Origin: CAYHGV01 sp964356135
GTDB taxonomy: Bacteria > Hydrothermota > Tepidihabitantia > CAYHGV01
Length of the DNA stretch: 40,737 nt
Assembly: GCA_964356135.1 (NCBI GenBank)
Contig: CAYHGV010000012.1
Span: 1-40,737, forward strand
Direction: 5' to 3'
Shown: in pieces, positions 1 through 8,145 of the stretch
How the letters are laid out: each line of letters begins with the position of its first letter
Position numbering within the stretch: the first letter of the stretch is position 1
The notes under the pieces: model-generated
The model's input: the letters and a program-made list of their open reading frames with translations, nothing else
Database searches by the model: none
What the model was told of the DNA's origin: nothing
Program-made: the position numbers and the translations under genes

Positions 1-369
1 AAAACTGATAAAGAATATCTGCAATTGAAAGAATCTTCTTCTTACCCACCATACAAGAAAGTCATGCCGAATTTGAATTTTATAAAAGAACATGGAATTG
101 AAAAGTTCGTAGGACAACAGAAAAAGCGAATTAAATTACTCGAAACAATGATAGTTAATTTTGATGATGGAAGATCGAGAAGTTTTTACTGCAAATCTGC
201 GGCTTTACTTGATTTAACAGCTCTTAAAAATTCATTGGGTAAAGCAACTCAAAAAATAAAAAAATGCAAAATCAAAACGAACGATACTAAAACCAAAGCC
301 AAAATTCTCAAGGGTATCCTTAGTGGAATTGCTCTTAAGGAAAGTGTGGAATTAATCAAAAAGAGGTAA
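1..369 (+). CDS. Partial hypothetical protein, possibly DUF3795-like (C-terminal part)
   Basis: The reading frame is open to the left edge of the window, so this is the 3' part of a gene; the TTG at 25 is not a convincing start. The visible part is about 122 residues, rich in Lys and Ile, with no membrane segment or signal peptide. The stretches PNLNFIKEHGIEKFVGQQKKR and NFDDGRSRSFYC remind me of the C-terminal half of DUF3795-type proteins, but this is recollection and the Cys-rich N-terminal half lies outside the window. Base composition is visibly more A+T-rich than the downstream genes. The gene ends 75 nt before an attC-like site in the same orientation, as expected for an integron gene cassette, so it may have been acquired horizontally. 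Function is not known. Confidence 0.6.
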   Translation, partial: KTDKEYLQLKESSSYPPYKKVMPNLNFIKEHGIEKFVGQQKKRIKLLETMIVNFDDGRSRSFYCKSAALLDLTALKNSLGKATQKIKKCKIKTNDTKTKAKILKGILSGIALKESVELIKKR

Positions 370-443
370 CTCTAATGACTGAAGATTTAAATTATGGCGG
401 GCTTCGGAACTCGGCGGTTTCTTCGCAACTTTGCCCTTCGGGT

Positions 444-524
444 CATACAACAGCGGATAAAAGGGAAATCATAGATTCCCCCAAATTTCCTTCGGCAACT
501 TCTTTTATCCGCAAAACGTTAGGC
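444..524 (+). other. attC-like integron cassette recombination site
   Basis: An 11-bp perfect inverted repeat, GCGGATAAAAG at 453-463 and CTTTTATCCGC at 502-512, encloses a second stem (GGAAAT 464-469 with ATTTCC 485-490). It is flanked outside by ATACAAC (445-451) and GTTAGGC (518-524). These match the R'' (RYYYAAC, one mismatch) and R' (GTTRRRY, exact) boxes of integron attC sites, and the arms correspond to the L boxes. The asymmetry of the spacers (1 and 5 nt) and the bulged bases on one arm are also attC-like. Orientation fits a cassette whose gene is the partial ORF upstream, with crossover expected at G/TTAGGC. No integrase gene is in the window. A chance structured repeat remains possible. 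Confidence 0.55.
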
Positions 525-647
525 GAAATTTTAATTCGACAGGATAACGAAAGAAAGTAGCGCAACTTAAGAAAGTCCTATAACAAAAGCAAATTCTGGT
601 TTGGGGCTTATTTTTCCCCCGCACAAAGGGCAGGTTATCTTTTTCCC
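525..647. other. Intergenic, no gene seen
   Basis: Between the attC-like site and the dapA promoter I see no convincing gene. A 61-codon frame running through the attC-like site from 375 has no ribosome binding site and mostly translates the palindrome, so it is not called. Confidence 0.5.
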
Positions 648-675
648 TTGACGCAGTGTTAAAAACAGATAGGAT
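648..675 (+). promoter_or_regulatory. Predicted sigma70-type promoter of dapA
   Basis: TTGACG (648-653) and TAGGAT (670-675) are separated by 16 nt. Transcription would start near 682, leaving a short leader that contains the AAGGAGGG ribosome binding site. The leader is too short for a lysine riboswitch. Confidence 0.6.
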
Positions 676-699
676 TTATTAGCTATTCAAGGAGGGTTA

Positions 700-1578
700 A
701 TGTTCAAAGGTTCGATTGTCGCATTGGTGACGCCGTTCAAAGACGGCACTGTCGATTTAGATGGTCTGAAAAAGAATATCGAATTTTTGATAAATAATAA
801 GACCGCCGGTCTAGTGCCGTGCGGGACGACCGGTGAATCGCCGACTTTGACCGAAGCGGAGTGGGAGGCGGTAGTCGAGGCGACGGTTAAAACCGCAAAC
901 CATCGAGTGCCGGTAATAGTCGGTTCAGGAACCAACTCCACCGAAAAGTCGGTTAAACTCACCAAACGGGCGAAGGAACTTGGGGCGGATGGTGCCTTAG
1001 TAGTTGCTCCCTATTACAATAAACCAACCCAGGAAGGGCTTTATCGCCACTTTCGAACCATCGCCGACCAGGTAGATATCCCGATTGTTATTTATAATAT
1101 TCCCGGCCGAACCGGAGTGAATATTTTCCCCAAAACTTTTGAACGACTGATACGAGATTGTCCAAATATTATGGCGGTCAAAGAAGCGGCAGGCAGCCTG
1201 GACCAGGTTTCGGAAATCGTCAGCCGGTGCGGTGACCGGTTGACCGTGCTGTCGGGCGACGATTCGTTGACGCTGCCGATCCTGGTGGTGGGCGGCAAAG
1301 GTGTTATTTCAGTCGCCGCCAATATTGTTCCGGTGGATGTGGCATTAATGATTGAACATTTCTTTGAGAAAAAAACTGACCAAGCCCAGAGGCTCCATTT
1401 GAAATTGTTTCCGCTGTGCAAAGCCCTGTTTATCGAAACGAATCCGATTCCGATTAAAGCGGCGATGGATTTGTTGGGCATGCCCGCGGGCGAACCGCGG
1501 CTGCCGCTCTTGCCACCTTCGGCTGAGAACCTTGAAGTCATTAAAAAGTCTCTGAGAGATTATGGATTATTGAAATGA
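700..1578 (+). CDS. dapA: 4-hydroxy-tetrahydrodipicolinate synthase
   Basis: Condenses pyruvate with aspartate semialdehyde in the first committed step of the diaminopimelate/lysine pathway; cytosolic class I aldolase fold. At 292 aa it has the usual family length. CGTTGE at residues 41-46 carries the Thr pair of the proton relay, YNIPGRT at 132-138 supplies the catalytic Tyr, and AVKEAAG places the Schiff-base Lys at residue 161, the E. coli numbering. The ATG follows AAGGAGGG at ideal spacing. The next gene in the pathway, dapB, follows after 88 nt on the same strand, so the two are probably co-transcribed, although a repeat and a hairpin lie between them. Nothing odd is seen. Confidence 0.97.
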   Translation: MFKGSIVALVTPFKDGTVDLDGLKKNIEFLINNKTAGLVPCGTTGESPTLTEAEWEAVVEATVKTANHRVPVIVGSGTNSTEKSVKLTKRAKELGADGALVVAPYYNKPTQEGLYRHFRTIADQVDIPIVIYNIPGRTGVNIFPKTFERLIRDCPNIMAVKEAAGSLDQVSEIVSRCGDRLTVLSGDDSLTLPILVVGGKGVISVAANIVPVDVALMIEHFFEKKTDQAQRLHLKLFPLCKALFIETNPIPIKAAMDLLGMPAGEPRLPLLPPSAENLEVIKKSLRDYGLLK

Positions 1579-1652
1579 AACCACAGAGGACACAGAGAAC
1601 ACTCCACGAATGACACGAATAAATCCTGTAGAAACAGACCTTCAGGTCTGTT
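1579..1652. repeat. Intergenic repeat fragments and small hairpin
   Basis: The dapA-dapB spacer contains ACCACAGAGGACACAGAG (1580-1597) and CCACGAATGACACGAAT (1604-1620), members of the repeat family seen elsewhere in this window. A perfect 8-bp hairpin follows, AACAGACC (1633-1640), loop TTCA, GGTCTGTT (1645-1652). It has no T-tract, so it is more likely a repeat than a terminator. Confidence 0.6.
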
Positions 1653-1666
1653 AGATTCGTTTGAAG

Positions 1667-2431
1667 ATGATTAAGATTATCGTTGTTGGAGCGGGTGGAA
1701 GAATGGGGAAAGAGGTGGCTAACCTCATCTCACGCCAGTCCGATATGGAGCTGGTGGGCGGGGTCGAGGTGAAAGGCAACCCTGAGATCGGGAAAACTCT
1801 TGGTAAAGGGAAGATCGTAAGTGATTTGGGTGAAATTATTGAAAAATCAGATATGGTAGTCGAGTTTGCTTTGCCCGAAGCTACCCTAAAAAACCTGGAG
1901 ATTGCGGCAAAATTCAAAAAGCCATATATCATCGGCACGACCGGATTTTCGGAAAGTCAAATGGCGGAGATCAAAAAGCTGAGCCGGAAGGTTCCGGTCG
2001 TCTTTTCACCCAATTTTTCGATCGGCGTGAATCTGCTATTAACATTAACCGGCGAAGCGGCTAAGGTCCTGGGCGAAGACTTCGATGCTGAAATCATTGA
2101 AATTCATCATAATAAAAAGAAGGACGCGCCGAGCGGAACCGCCAAAAAATTGGCTGAGATTTTGAAAGAAATCAAAAAAGCAAAAAAAATCGTCTATGGT
2201 CGGGAGGGGATAACGGGGGAGCGATCAAAGGACGAGATCGGGGTGGTGTCGGTCCGGGCGGGCGATATCGTGGGCGAACACACGGTCATCTTTGCCCAGG
2301 AAGGGGAGCGATTAGAACTGGTGCACCGAGCAACCAGCCGGTTAGCCTTTGCCCAGGGGGTGATCAAGGCGATACGGTTTGTTATCGGAAAGCCGCCGGG
2401 GTTTTATGGGATGGAGCAGATAGTTCGATAG
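1667..2431 (+). CDS. dapB: 4-hydroxy-tetrahydrodipicolinate reductase
   Basis: NAD(P)H-dependent reductase of the second diaminopimelate/lysine step. The N-terminal Rossmann motif GAGGRMG is at residues 8-14, and the family signature EIHHNKKKDAPSGTA begins near residue 146; it contains the catalytic His pair and the Lys and SGT residues that bind substrate. At 254 aa it is a typical length. I chose the ATG at 1667, which gives the usual MIKIIVVGAGGRMG start; an in-frame TTG six nucleotides upstream is the alternative. Neither has a clear Shine-Dalgarno sequence. It follows dapA on the same strand. Confidence 0.96.
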   Translation: MIKIIVVGAGGRMGKEVANLISRQSDMELVGGVEVKGNPEIGKTLGKGKIVSDLGEIIEKSDMVVEFALPEATLKNLEIAAKFKKPYIIGTTGFSESQMAEIKKLSRKVPVVFSPNFSIGVNLLLTLTGEAAKVLGEDFDAEIIEIHHNKKKDAPSGTAKKLAEILKEIKKAKKIVYGREGITGERSKDEIGVVSVRAGDIVGEHTVIFAQEGERLELVHRATSRLAFAQGVIKAIRFVIGKPPGFYGMEQIVR

Positions 2432-2466
2432 CAATGCAGGGATAAGAACGGCTTAAGAATTCAACC

Positions 2467-2685
2467 ATGCGTCTGTCGGTTACCATTAAACCAAAATCGA
2501 AACAAGAAAAAGTTGAAAAAACCGCCTCCGGCTATGTGATCTATGTAAAAGAACCGCCGGTTGACAACCGGGCGAATGAAGCGGTAATACGGGTGTTGTC
2601 GGAGTTTTTGGGAGTTGCGAAGTCGCAGATTGTCATTCGGGCGGGGCTGAGGTCGAAACACAAGCTGATTGAGATAGTAGAGTAG
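2467..2685 (+). CDS. DUF167 (YggU/UPF0235) family protein
   Basis: A 72-aa cytosolic protein of the DUF167 family. Family hallmarks visible are the N-terminal VTIKPKSKQEKV strand, the central PPVDNRANEAVIRVLSEFLGV segment and the C-terminal IRAGLRSKHKLIEI. The biochemical role of the family is not established. It follows dapB by 35 nt on the same strand and converges on the nucleotidyltransferase gene. There is no obvious ribosome binding site; a TAAGAA lies 7 nt before the ATG but has no matching -35 box, so I do not call a promoter. Confidence 0.88.
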   Translation: MRLSVTIKPKSKQEKVEKTASGYVIYVKEPPVDNRANEAVIRVLSEFLGVAKSQIVIRAGLRSKHKLIEIVE

Positions 2686-2746
2686 TCGGATTGAAAAAGA
2701 CTGCTGCCGGTAGAACAAACGAATGAAGTAAAACTTTGCTCGGTGC

Positions 2747-3688
2747 TTACGGTAGTCGAGCCGGCCGGCGAACCTCGGTGTTCTTGCCGATGAACGATTT
2801 TTCGATAACCGCGTTTTCAATCATCGCGCCTTCGTCAATAATCGAATCGCGGATGGTCGAGTTATGAATCTCAGTTTTTTCACCGATGGTGGCGTACGGG
2901 CCGATCGTAGAAGATTCAATATGGCTGGATGGGGCGATAAAGACGGGCGGAACAATAACCGTCCCTTCTCGCAGGTCGTAGGACTGATTTTTTTCCAATA
3001 GATAACGGTTGGTGGTGAGCAGCGATTCGACCGTGCCGCAGTCGAGCCATTTTTTCACCGGATACGTTTTTATCGTAACCCCGGCGTCAATCATCAGTTG
3101 AAAGCCGTCGGTAAGTTGGTACTCGCCGCCGGTCGTTCGGTTTTCTCGAACCAGTTTTTCTAACGCCGCAGCGAGCGGAAGGGAATCGTTGAAATAATAG
3201 ATGCCGACGATCGCAAGATTGGTCGGGGGGGTCTCGGGTTTTTCGATTACCCGGCAAATCGACCCGTCTTTTATTTCAACGACCCCGAATCGGCGGGGGT
3301 CATTAACCGCCTGAACGCCGATGCGGTTATCGGGACCAACCATTCCCGCAACATCCAGTTCAAGGATCGTGTCGCCTAAGAGGATCAAAACCGGTGAATT
3401 CGGACAGAGGTTAAGCGCGAGCCTCACTGCATCTCCCAAGCCCAGTGGAGCCTCCTGCTCGACAAATCGTACCGGCAGGTCAAAGTTGGTTTCCAAGTAT
3501 TTTTGAATCGGTCCCTGCTGTTGGGGATTTATGACCGTCAGTATCTCTTCGGGATGGAGATTCATTAACCGATCGAAGATATGGCCGATAATTGGTTTCC
3601 CGGCGACGGGTATCAGGACCTTGGGGGTGGTGAAGGTGTAGGGTTGAAGCCGCCTGCCTTGACCGGCTGCCGGAATAATGATTTTCAT
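2747..3688 (-). CDS. Sugar-phosphate nucleotidyltransferase (NTP_transferase plus left-handed beta-helix)
   Basis: Transfers a nucleotidyl group to a sugar 1-phosphate to make an NDP-sugar. The signature GQGRRLQPYTFTTPKVLIPV with a following KPI occupies roughly residues 9-33, and LLGDT carries the metal-binding Asp of the LGD motif. From about residue 240 hexapeptide repeats form a C-terminal left-handed helix. Of 313 aa, glucose-1-phosphate thymidylyltransferase and mannose-1-phosphate guanylyltransferase are both plausible; the nearby phosphomannose isomerase mildly favours mannose or glucose chemistry. I chose the ATG at 3688 (MKIIIPAAGQG) because a longer frame to 3718 adds ten residues with no family match and runs into a repeat. 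It lies 139 nt downstream of the PGI/PMI gene in the same direction. Confidence 0.9.
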   Translation of the reverse strand: MKIIIPAAGQGRRLQPYTFTTPKVLIPVAGKPIIGHIFDRLMNLHPEEILTVINPQQQGPIQKYLETNFDLPVRFVEQEAPLGLGDAVRLALNLCPNSPVLILLGDTILELDVAGMVGPDNRIGVQAVNDPRRFGVVEIKDGSICRVIEKPETPPTNLAIVGIYYFNDSLPLAAALEKLVRENRTTGGEYQLTDGFQLMIDAGVTIKTYPVKKWLDCGTVESLLTTNRYLLEKNQSYDLREGTVIVPPVFIAPSSHIESSTIGPYATIGEKTEIHNSTIRDSIIDEGAMIENAVIEKSFIGKNTEVRRPARLP

Positions 3689-3702
3689 TGATGAGCCGCA
3701 GA

Positions 3703-3811
3703 AACCACGAATGGACACGAATTAAGATTGAACCACAAAGAGCACACAGGGCAAAAAGAATTTAATTTCCAAACAAAGAGATTACTTTGTGTTCTTTGTG
3801 AGCTTTGTGGT
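3703..3811. repeat. Intergenic repeat block with inverted ACCACAAAG arms
   Basis: The block contains ACCACGAATGGACACGAAT (3704-3722), then ACCACAAAG (3732-3740) and its reverse complement CTTTGTGGT (3803-3811), each embedded in longer degenerate copies (CTTTGTGTTCTTTGTGAG). It lies between the PGI/PMI and nucleotidyltransferase genes. The arms belong to the window's CCACGAA/ACCACAAAG family. Confidence 0.6.
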
Positions 3812-3827
3812 GTAAGATTTGTTTTTT

Positions 3828-4811
3828 TCATTTCCCAAGCCTTCGCTTCAGTTCTTCAATCCGCTCGACCGGTAATGGGTCTACCCCGCGCGCCTTTGCC
3901 AGATGAAAGCTGAGCAGATCACCGAAAAGAATAGCCGAGAAGATGCGTGCAAGTTCGCTTGTACCGTCAGGAGTGAGTTCCCGGCTTTGGGCGAAAGCGC
4001 CTTTAAGAATTTCTAAGGTGAGGGCGGCACGCTGACGATTTCTTGCGCCGGCACCACCGGGGTCCTGCAGGATAATGAGATACGCAAGATCACGTAACTC
4101 CTTCGGCCACCCCATTCCGACAATTTCGTTATGGTCAAGCTCAGGGAAGGAATGGCTATGGGCAAAGACTTTTGCATTTTCGTTGAACTGGCAGCGCCAG
4201 CGATAGGCAACCGGGTCCAAAATCCGGGCGGCAGAATAAATGATGGGAATTTTATTTACCAGCCCGATTGCCAGAGCCTCGGTTGCTTTGTTATAGTCGT
4301 CCCGTTTTGCCTTCAATAACCCGATCGTTTCGTCGAGGTCGGCGGACCGGTCTTTGATGATGCCGATTTTTTGGAGAGCAACGAACATGGGCAGGAAGAG
4401 GTAGGCGATCGCAGCCCGGGGTGGATAGCCGGTGGGGAGGGTAACCAGCGGGTAGTCGTGTTTCCGAGCTCGTTCGGCAAGGGTGCCGTTCGAGCTTATG
4501 CAGATAATTGCCGCCCCGCGGGCTCGGGCGTGTTCATAAAAACTCAGGGTTTCTTCGGTGTTACCGGAATAGCTTACGGCAAAGACCAGGTGCGAACCAT
4601 CCAGATACTCGGGGGGAAGATAATCTTTGACGACCAAGACCGGCAGCCGATGAAAGAGTAATGCCCCCAGAATATCTCCGCCGATTCCAGAACCGCCCAT
4701 ACCGGCAACGACAATGGTTTTTATTTCTGTCGGGGAGCCGAACGATACCGGCTGGGTGATATGCCGGGCGTCTTCCATCTCTTCCGGCAGACGGTAGATT
4801 AAATCGAACAT
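3828..4811 (-). CDS. Bifunctional phosphoglucose/phosphomannose isomerase (SIS domain)
   Basis: Interconverts fructose-6-P with glucose-6-P and mannose-6-P. This is the small archaeal-type PGI/PMI family rather than classical Pgi. At 327 aa it has two SIS domains; GMGGSGIGGD at residues 37-46 and SYSGNTEET at 80-88 bind the sugar phosphate, GYPPRAA near 128-134 is a family marker, and QFNENAK (Glu211) and PELDHNE (His227) match the positions of the catalytic Glu and ring-opening His. Its start overlaps the end of ptsI by 13 nt, implying co-translation with the PTS. In context it would process the sugar 6-phosphate delivered by the mannose-type PTS. Confidence 0.93.
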   Translation of the reverse strand: MFDLIYRLPEEMEDARHITQPVSFGSPTEIKTIVVAGMGGSGIGGDILGALLFHRLPVLVVKDYLPPEYLDGSHLVFAVSYSGNTEETLSFYEHARARGAAIICISSNGTLAERARKHDYPLVTLPTGYPPRAAIAYLFLPMFVALQKIGIIKDRSADLDETIGLLKAKRDDYNKATEALAIGLVNKIPIIYSAARILDPVAYRWRCQFNENAKVFAHSHSFPELDHNEIVGMGWPKELRDLAYLIILQDPGGAGARNRQRAALTLEILKGAFAQSRELTPDGTSELARIFSAILFGDLLSFHLAKARGVDPLPVERIEELKRRLGK

Positions 4812-6577
4812 ATTTTTTGTTCCTGGGCGATAAAAGTGCCTAATCCGGGGAACTTCTTCGGCAGCTCGCGTTTTAAGAATCGAATAACCTCCAACGGAGT
4901 ATTGAATTCAATCGCCCGGCGGGCGAGCTCCCCGGCTTTCTGGGTGTCGAGGGAACGGATTATCTTTTTCGCCAGGGGCAGAGCAATCGGCGACATCGAG
5001 AGCTCGTCAATGCCCAATCCGACCAGCAGGGGAATCGCCTGGGAGTGGGCGGCAAATTCACCGCAGAGTCCAACCCGGATTCCGTGTTTATGTCCGGCTT
5101 TGATCACCATATCAATCAAGCGCAAGACGGCGGGGTGGAAATTATCGTAGAGCTTAGCTACTTTCTCGTTGCCCCGGTCGACGGCCAGGGTGTACTGGGT
5201 AAGATCGTTGGAACCGATGGAGAAGAAGTTACATTCATGGGCGAGGCTCTCAGCCATGATTGCGGCCGAGGGGGTCTCGACCATGATTCCGACTTCACAG
5301 TCTTCATCGAACGGGGTTCCGGTGGCTTTCAGTTCTTCTTTTGTCTTCCGGAGGATAAGATTTGCCCGCTTCAATTCTTCGAGCGTAGAAATCATCGGAA
5401 ACATTATTTTCACATTACCGAAGGCCGATGCCCGTAAGATCGCCCGGAGCTGACCTTTGAAGAAATCCACATTTTCGAGGCAGAATCGGATGCCACGCCA
5501 GCCTAAAAATGGGTTCGATTCGGTGTAGCCGGGAAGCATTTTATCGCCACCCAAATCGAAGGTACGGATGATGACCGGATACGGTTTCATCCGTTCGACG
5601 ACTTCAGTGAAGACTCCGGTCTGCTCGTCTTCGGTCGGTGCCCGACCCCGGGTTAAGTAGAGATACTCGGTTCGGAACAGTCCGATGCCTCGAGCGCCGT
5701 AGCGGAGTGCGGAAAAGGCTTCGGCAATAAATTCGATATTGGCGGAAAGGTCTAACTGCTTACCGTCTTCGGTGACCGCTTCCACCGGTGCCAATTCGAC
5801 CAATGATTGGCGGAATTTTAAAAATCGTTCCCGCTCGCCTTTGTAAAATCGATTTCGCTTTTCGGTCGGATTGACGATGACAATTCCCCGGTTGCCGTCG
5901 ATGATCATGGGTTGATCAGCGGTTACTCGCTGGAGCAGGTTTTCGACCCCGAGCACCGCCGGGATTTCTAACGCTTTGGTCATAATTGCGGTATGCGAAG
6001 TTTTGCCCCCCAGTTCAACCGCAATTCCTGAAACCCGTCCGGGATCCAAGAGACAGGCTTCCGAAGGAGGGAGGTCATGGGCGACGACGATTGAGCCCGG
6101 TTTGGTATCCAGGATCGAGGTTGAGATGGTGTGGGCGAGATTCTTCAAGACCCGGCTTGCGACATCGCGAATATCGGCGATCCGTTCTTTGAAAAAATCG
6201 ACTTTCGATTGAGCGATCGGCGTCGAAATACGTTTAATCACTTCGGAGTAGGCATAGTCGGCATTGCGCTGTCGTTCACGAACGAAGCGGAGGGTTTCGG
6301 TGATTACTTCTTCATCCTTCAACATCTCAAGCTGGGCGTCGATAAAGTCGGAGAAATTCTGGGCGAGCTGGGTCTTGACCCGTTCTTTGAGCTGCGTCAG
6401 CTCCACTCCGGTTTCGGCAATCGCTCGGGTAAATCGTTGCTGCTCTTCGGATAGGGCTTCGGGAGAAATTTCTTTTTCCAGAACTTCAGGCAAGCTGCGG
6501 GTGTAGATAAAAACCCGGCCTAAACCAAAACCTGGCGATACCGGGATTCCCCGTACTATTTGCTCACGTCTGGTCAT
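4799..6577 (-). CDS. ptsI: PTS Enzyme I (phosphoenolpyruvate-protein phosphotransferase)
   Basis: Cytosolic general PTS component that autophosphorylates on His from PEP and passes the phosphate to HPr. At 592 aa it is full length. Domains in order: HPr-binding helical domain (about 30-140), phosphohistidine domain with GGKTSHTAIM (active His195), and the PEP-binding TIM barrel from about 260 with IGLFRTEYL (Arg302), IGSNDLTQYTLAVDRGN and LCGEFA (Cys505). All expected catalytic residues are present. The gene overlaps the end of ptsH by 14 nt and the start of the PGI/PMI gene by 13 nt, so it belongs to a tightly coupled operon. Confidence 0.97.
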   Translation of the reverse strand: MTRREQIVRGIPVSPGFGLGRVFIYTRSLPEVLEKEISPEALSEEQQRFTRAIAETGVELTQLKERVKTQLAQNFSDFIDAQLEMLKDEEVITETLRFVRERQRNADYAYSEVIKRISTPIAQSKVDFFKERIADIRDVASRVLKNLAHTISTSILDTKPGSIVVAHDLPPSEACLLDPGRVSGIAVELGGKTSHTAIMTKALEIPAVLGVENLLQRVTADQPMIIDGNRGIVIVNPTEKRNRFYKGERERFLKFRQSLVELAPVEAVTEDGKQLDLSANIEFIAEAFSALRYGARGIGLFRTEYLYLTRGRAPTEDEQTGVFTEVVERMKPYPVIIRTFDLGGDKMLPGYTESNPFLGWRGIRFCLENVDFFKGQLRAILRASAFGNVKIMFPMISTLEELKRANLILRKTKEELKATGTPFDEDCEVGIMVETPSAAIMAESLAHECNFFSIGSNDLTQYTLAVDRGNEKVAKLYDNFHPAVLRLIDMVIKAGHKHGIRVGLCGEFAAHSQAIPLLVGLGIDELSMSPIALPLAKKIIRSLDTQKAGELARRAIEFNTPLEVIRFLKRELPKKFPGLGTFIAQEQKICSI

Positions 6578-6830
6578 CGGTTCCGGCTAAAATTGTTTTG
6601 AGCGCGGCAAATGCCTCGTGCTCGTCTTTTCCTTCGACAATCAACACGAGTTCGCTGCCCTTTTCCGCTGCCAGCGTCAGGATCGAAAGGATCGATTTGC
6701 CGTTGACTTTAATTCCGTCTTTTTCGAGCGTAACTTTTGATTTAAAACGGTCTGCGGTCTTAACAAAGAGTGCTGCCGGTCGGGCATGGAGTCCGACCTC
6801 GTTCTCGATGGTTATTTTTTCGCTAATCAT
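6564..6830 (-). CDS. ptsH: PTS phosphocarrier protein HPr
   Basis: Small cytosolic phosphocarrier between Enzyme I and EIIA proteins. At 88 aa it has GLHARPAA with the phosphorylated His at residue 15 and GKSILSI with Ser46. Ser46 is the position modified by HPr kinase in Gram-positive bacteria and in some Gram-negatives, so regulation by an HprK encoded elsewhere is possible. The ATG overlaps the EIID stop codon as ATGA at 6827-6830, which indicates translational coupling. Confidence 0.97.
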   Translation of the reverse strand: MISEKITIENEVGLHARPAALFVKTADRFKSKVTLEKDGIKVNGKSILSILTLAAEKGSELVLIVEGKDEHEAFAALKTILAGTDDQT

Positions 6831-7501
6831 AGAATAATTTTAATGGTGCAGACGAGGGCTAAATAAATAATCAGCAGATACGATGGCGGCAGCCGCTGCA
6901 GGAGCCAGGGGAGAGCAAGGATAAACGCCGGTATTGAGAGGTAGCCGATTGAACCTTTGAGGAGAAATGTGTGAAAAAAGAGGAAGAGCAGCATTCCGAC
7001 CATAAAGGAAGCGAAAAGCTGGATTACCGGCGTGATGCGGTAGAGCAAGCGGCCGAAATCGAGCACTACCTGCCGTCCGCGGGCATAGGCGAGGGGTAAG
7101 CCGGCAAAACGGATCCCCTGGGCGATACTGTTAAAAAGGACGATGAAGAGAATCGGTGCCCAGCCGGCACCGGCGAGTCCTAAGAGTACCGAAAGACCGG
7201 CAATCGCAGGGCGGAGGGTATGCCAGAAAAAGTCGTCACCGTAGGCGCCGAGGATTTGGCCTAAGCTCTCATGGGGTCGATCTTTTTCTCGTAAGAGAGA
7301 ACCGAGAGCGAACGATGCGGTATAGGGGTTGGTATTGAACGGCCGGGAAAACCGGTTTAAAAAACCTTCCCGCTCTTGTTTGTTTTTGGTCAGCCAGGAG
7401 AGAGTGGTGAGAAATCCTAAACTCTGCCTGCCGTCAAACGACCAGGAGGTTTGAAGGAAGAGGAATCCTAAAAAACCTTTAACAGTTTCAATAAAACCCA
7501 T
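6827..7501 (-). CDS. PTS mannose-family EIID component
   Basis: Membrane subunit unique to mannose-type PTS permeases, acting with EIIC in sugar translocation. Family features are LFLQTSWSFDGRQSLGF near the N-terminus, FNTNPYTASFALGSLL, GAYGDDFFWHTLRPA and a C-terminal pair of hydrophobic segments. From the ATG at 7501 the product is 224 aa, somewhat shorter than many EIID proteins. The frame stays open upstream to 7978 but that extension is the shadow of EIIC, so the start is placed at MGFIETVKGF. It overlaps the end of EIIC by 34 nt. Confidence 0.9.
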   Translation of the reverse strand: MGFIETVKGFLGFLFLQTSWSFDGRQSLGFLTTLSWLTKNKQEREGFLNRFSRPFNTNPYTASFALGSLLREKDRPHESLGQILGAYGDDFFWHTLRPAIAGLSVLLGLAGAGWAPILFIVLFNSIAQGIRFAGLPLAYARGRQVVLDFGRLLYRITPVIQLFASFMVGMLLFLFFHTFLLKGSIGYLSIPAFILALPWLLQRLPPSYLLIIYLALVCTIKIIL

Positions 7502-8145
7502 ACGGTTCCCAGGGAAATAAAACCGGTTAGAATAAATGGAATGCGGCGGCGGGTGAAAAAGAGGATAAAGAGGGAGGCGATGCCAATACCCAGGGGAAGA
7601 CTCAGCAGTTCTTCCGAGTTGAATTGGGGCAGGTACTTTGTTAACGGGAGCAGGACAAAAAAGAAGAGCAGCATGATCAGCACCAAAATTGTGCCGCGGA
7701 GAAAGGAGGTTACCAACCCCAAGAAATGATAACGGACAATCTTCGCTGGTGTGGGGTGGTTGATTGCCCGGCGAAACAGGGAAGAATTGAAGCGTCGAAC
7801 GAGGAGGTCGGTATGGCCTCCTAACAAACTGGCAAGGGCAGCGAATAATAAACTTGCGAAGATAAGATGGTCTGGAGTGGCATAGGGCCGGCCGAGGATA
7901 TAGCTCGCCATACCCACCACGCCCGCGGCCTGACCGTCGGGCAGGACCTTGCCGCCCAGGGGCAATCCTGCGATCCACACCAGTTCGAGAGCAATTCCCA
8001 GGCTGAGGCCGGTTGAAAAATCACCAAAGATCAAACCCAAGAGCGGGCAGCTGACCAGCGGTTGGGAGATGCCGAATTCGCCCAGCGCCCATTTGTCTAA
8101 GAGAATCAAGCCGCCGAGTACACTCAAAAGAAGAATCAGGGTCAT
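7468..8145 (-). CDS. PTS mannose-family EIIC component
   Basis: Polytopic inner-membrane subunit that forms the sugar channel with EIID. At 225 aa it is strongly hydrophobic with several predicted membrane helices. The N-terminal pattern with SQPLVSCPLLGLIFGD and SLGIALELVWIAGLPLGG is diagnostic for the sorbose/mannose EIIC family. Start ATG at 8145 overlaps the EIIB stop as ATGA. Sugar specificity cannot be read from the sequence. Confidence 0.93.
   Translation of the reverse strand: MTLILLLSVLGGLILLDKWALGEFGISQPLVSCPLLGLIFGDFSTGLSLGIALELVWIAGLPLGGKVLPDGQAAGVVGMASYILGRPYATPDHLIFASLLFAALASLLGGHTDLLVRRFNSSLFRRAINHPTPAKIVRYHFLGLVTSFLRGTILVLIMLLFFFVLLPLTKYLPQFNSEELLSLPLGIGIASLFILFFTRRRIPFILTGFISLGTVWVLLKLLKVF

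Noticed and set aside
375..560. 61-codon ORF after the first gene
   Set aside because: It translates through the attC-like palindrome, has no ribosome binding site and resembles spurious proteins predicted across such repeats.
576..699. Lysine riboswitch upstream of dapA
   Set aside because: The predicted promoter at 648-675 leaves a leader of under 20 nt, too short for an aptamer.
6827..7978. 383-codon version of EIID
   Set aside because: The first ~158 codons are the shadow of EIIC in another frame; EIID homology begins at the ATG at 7501.
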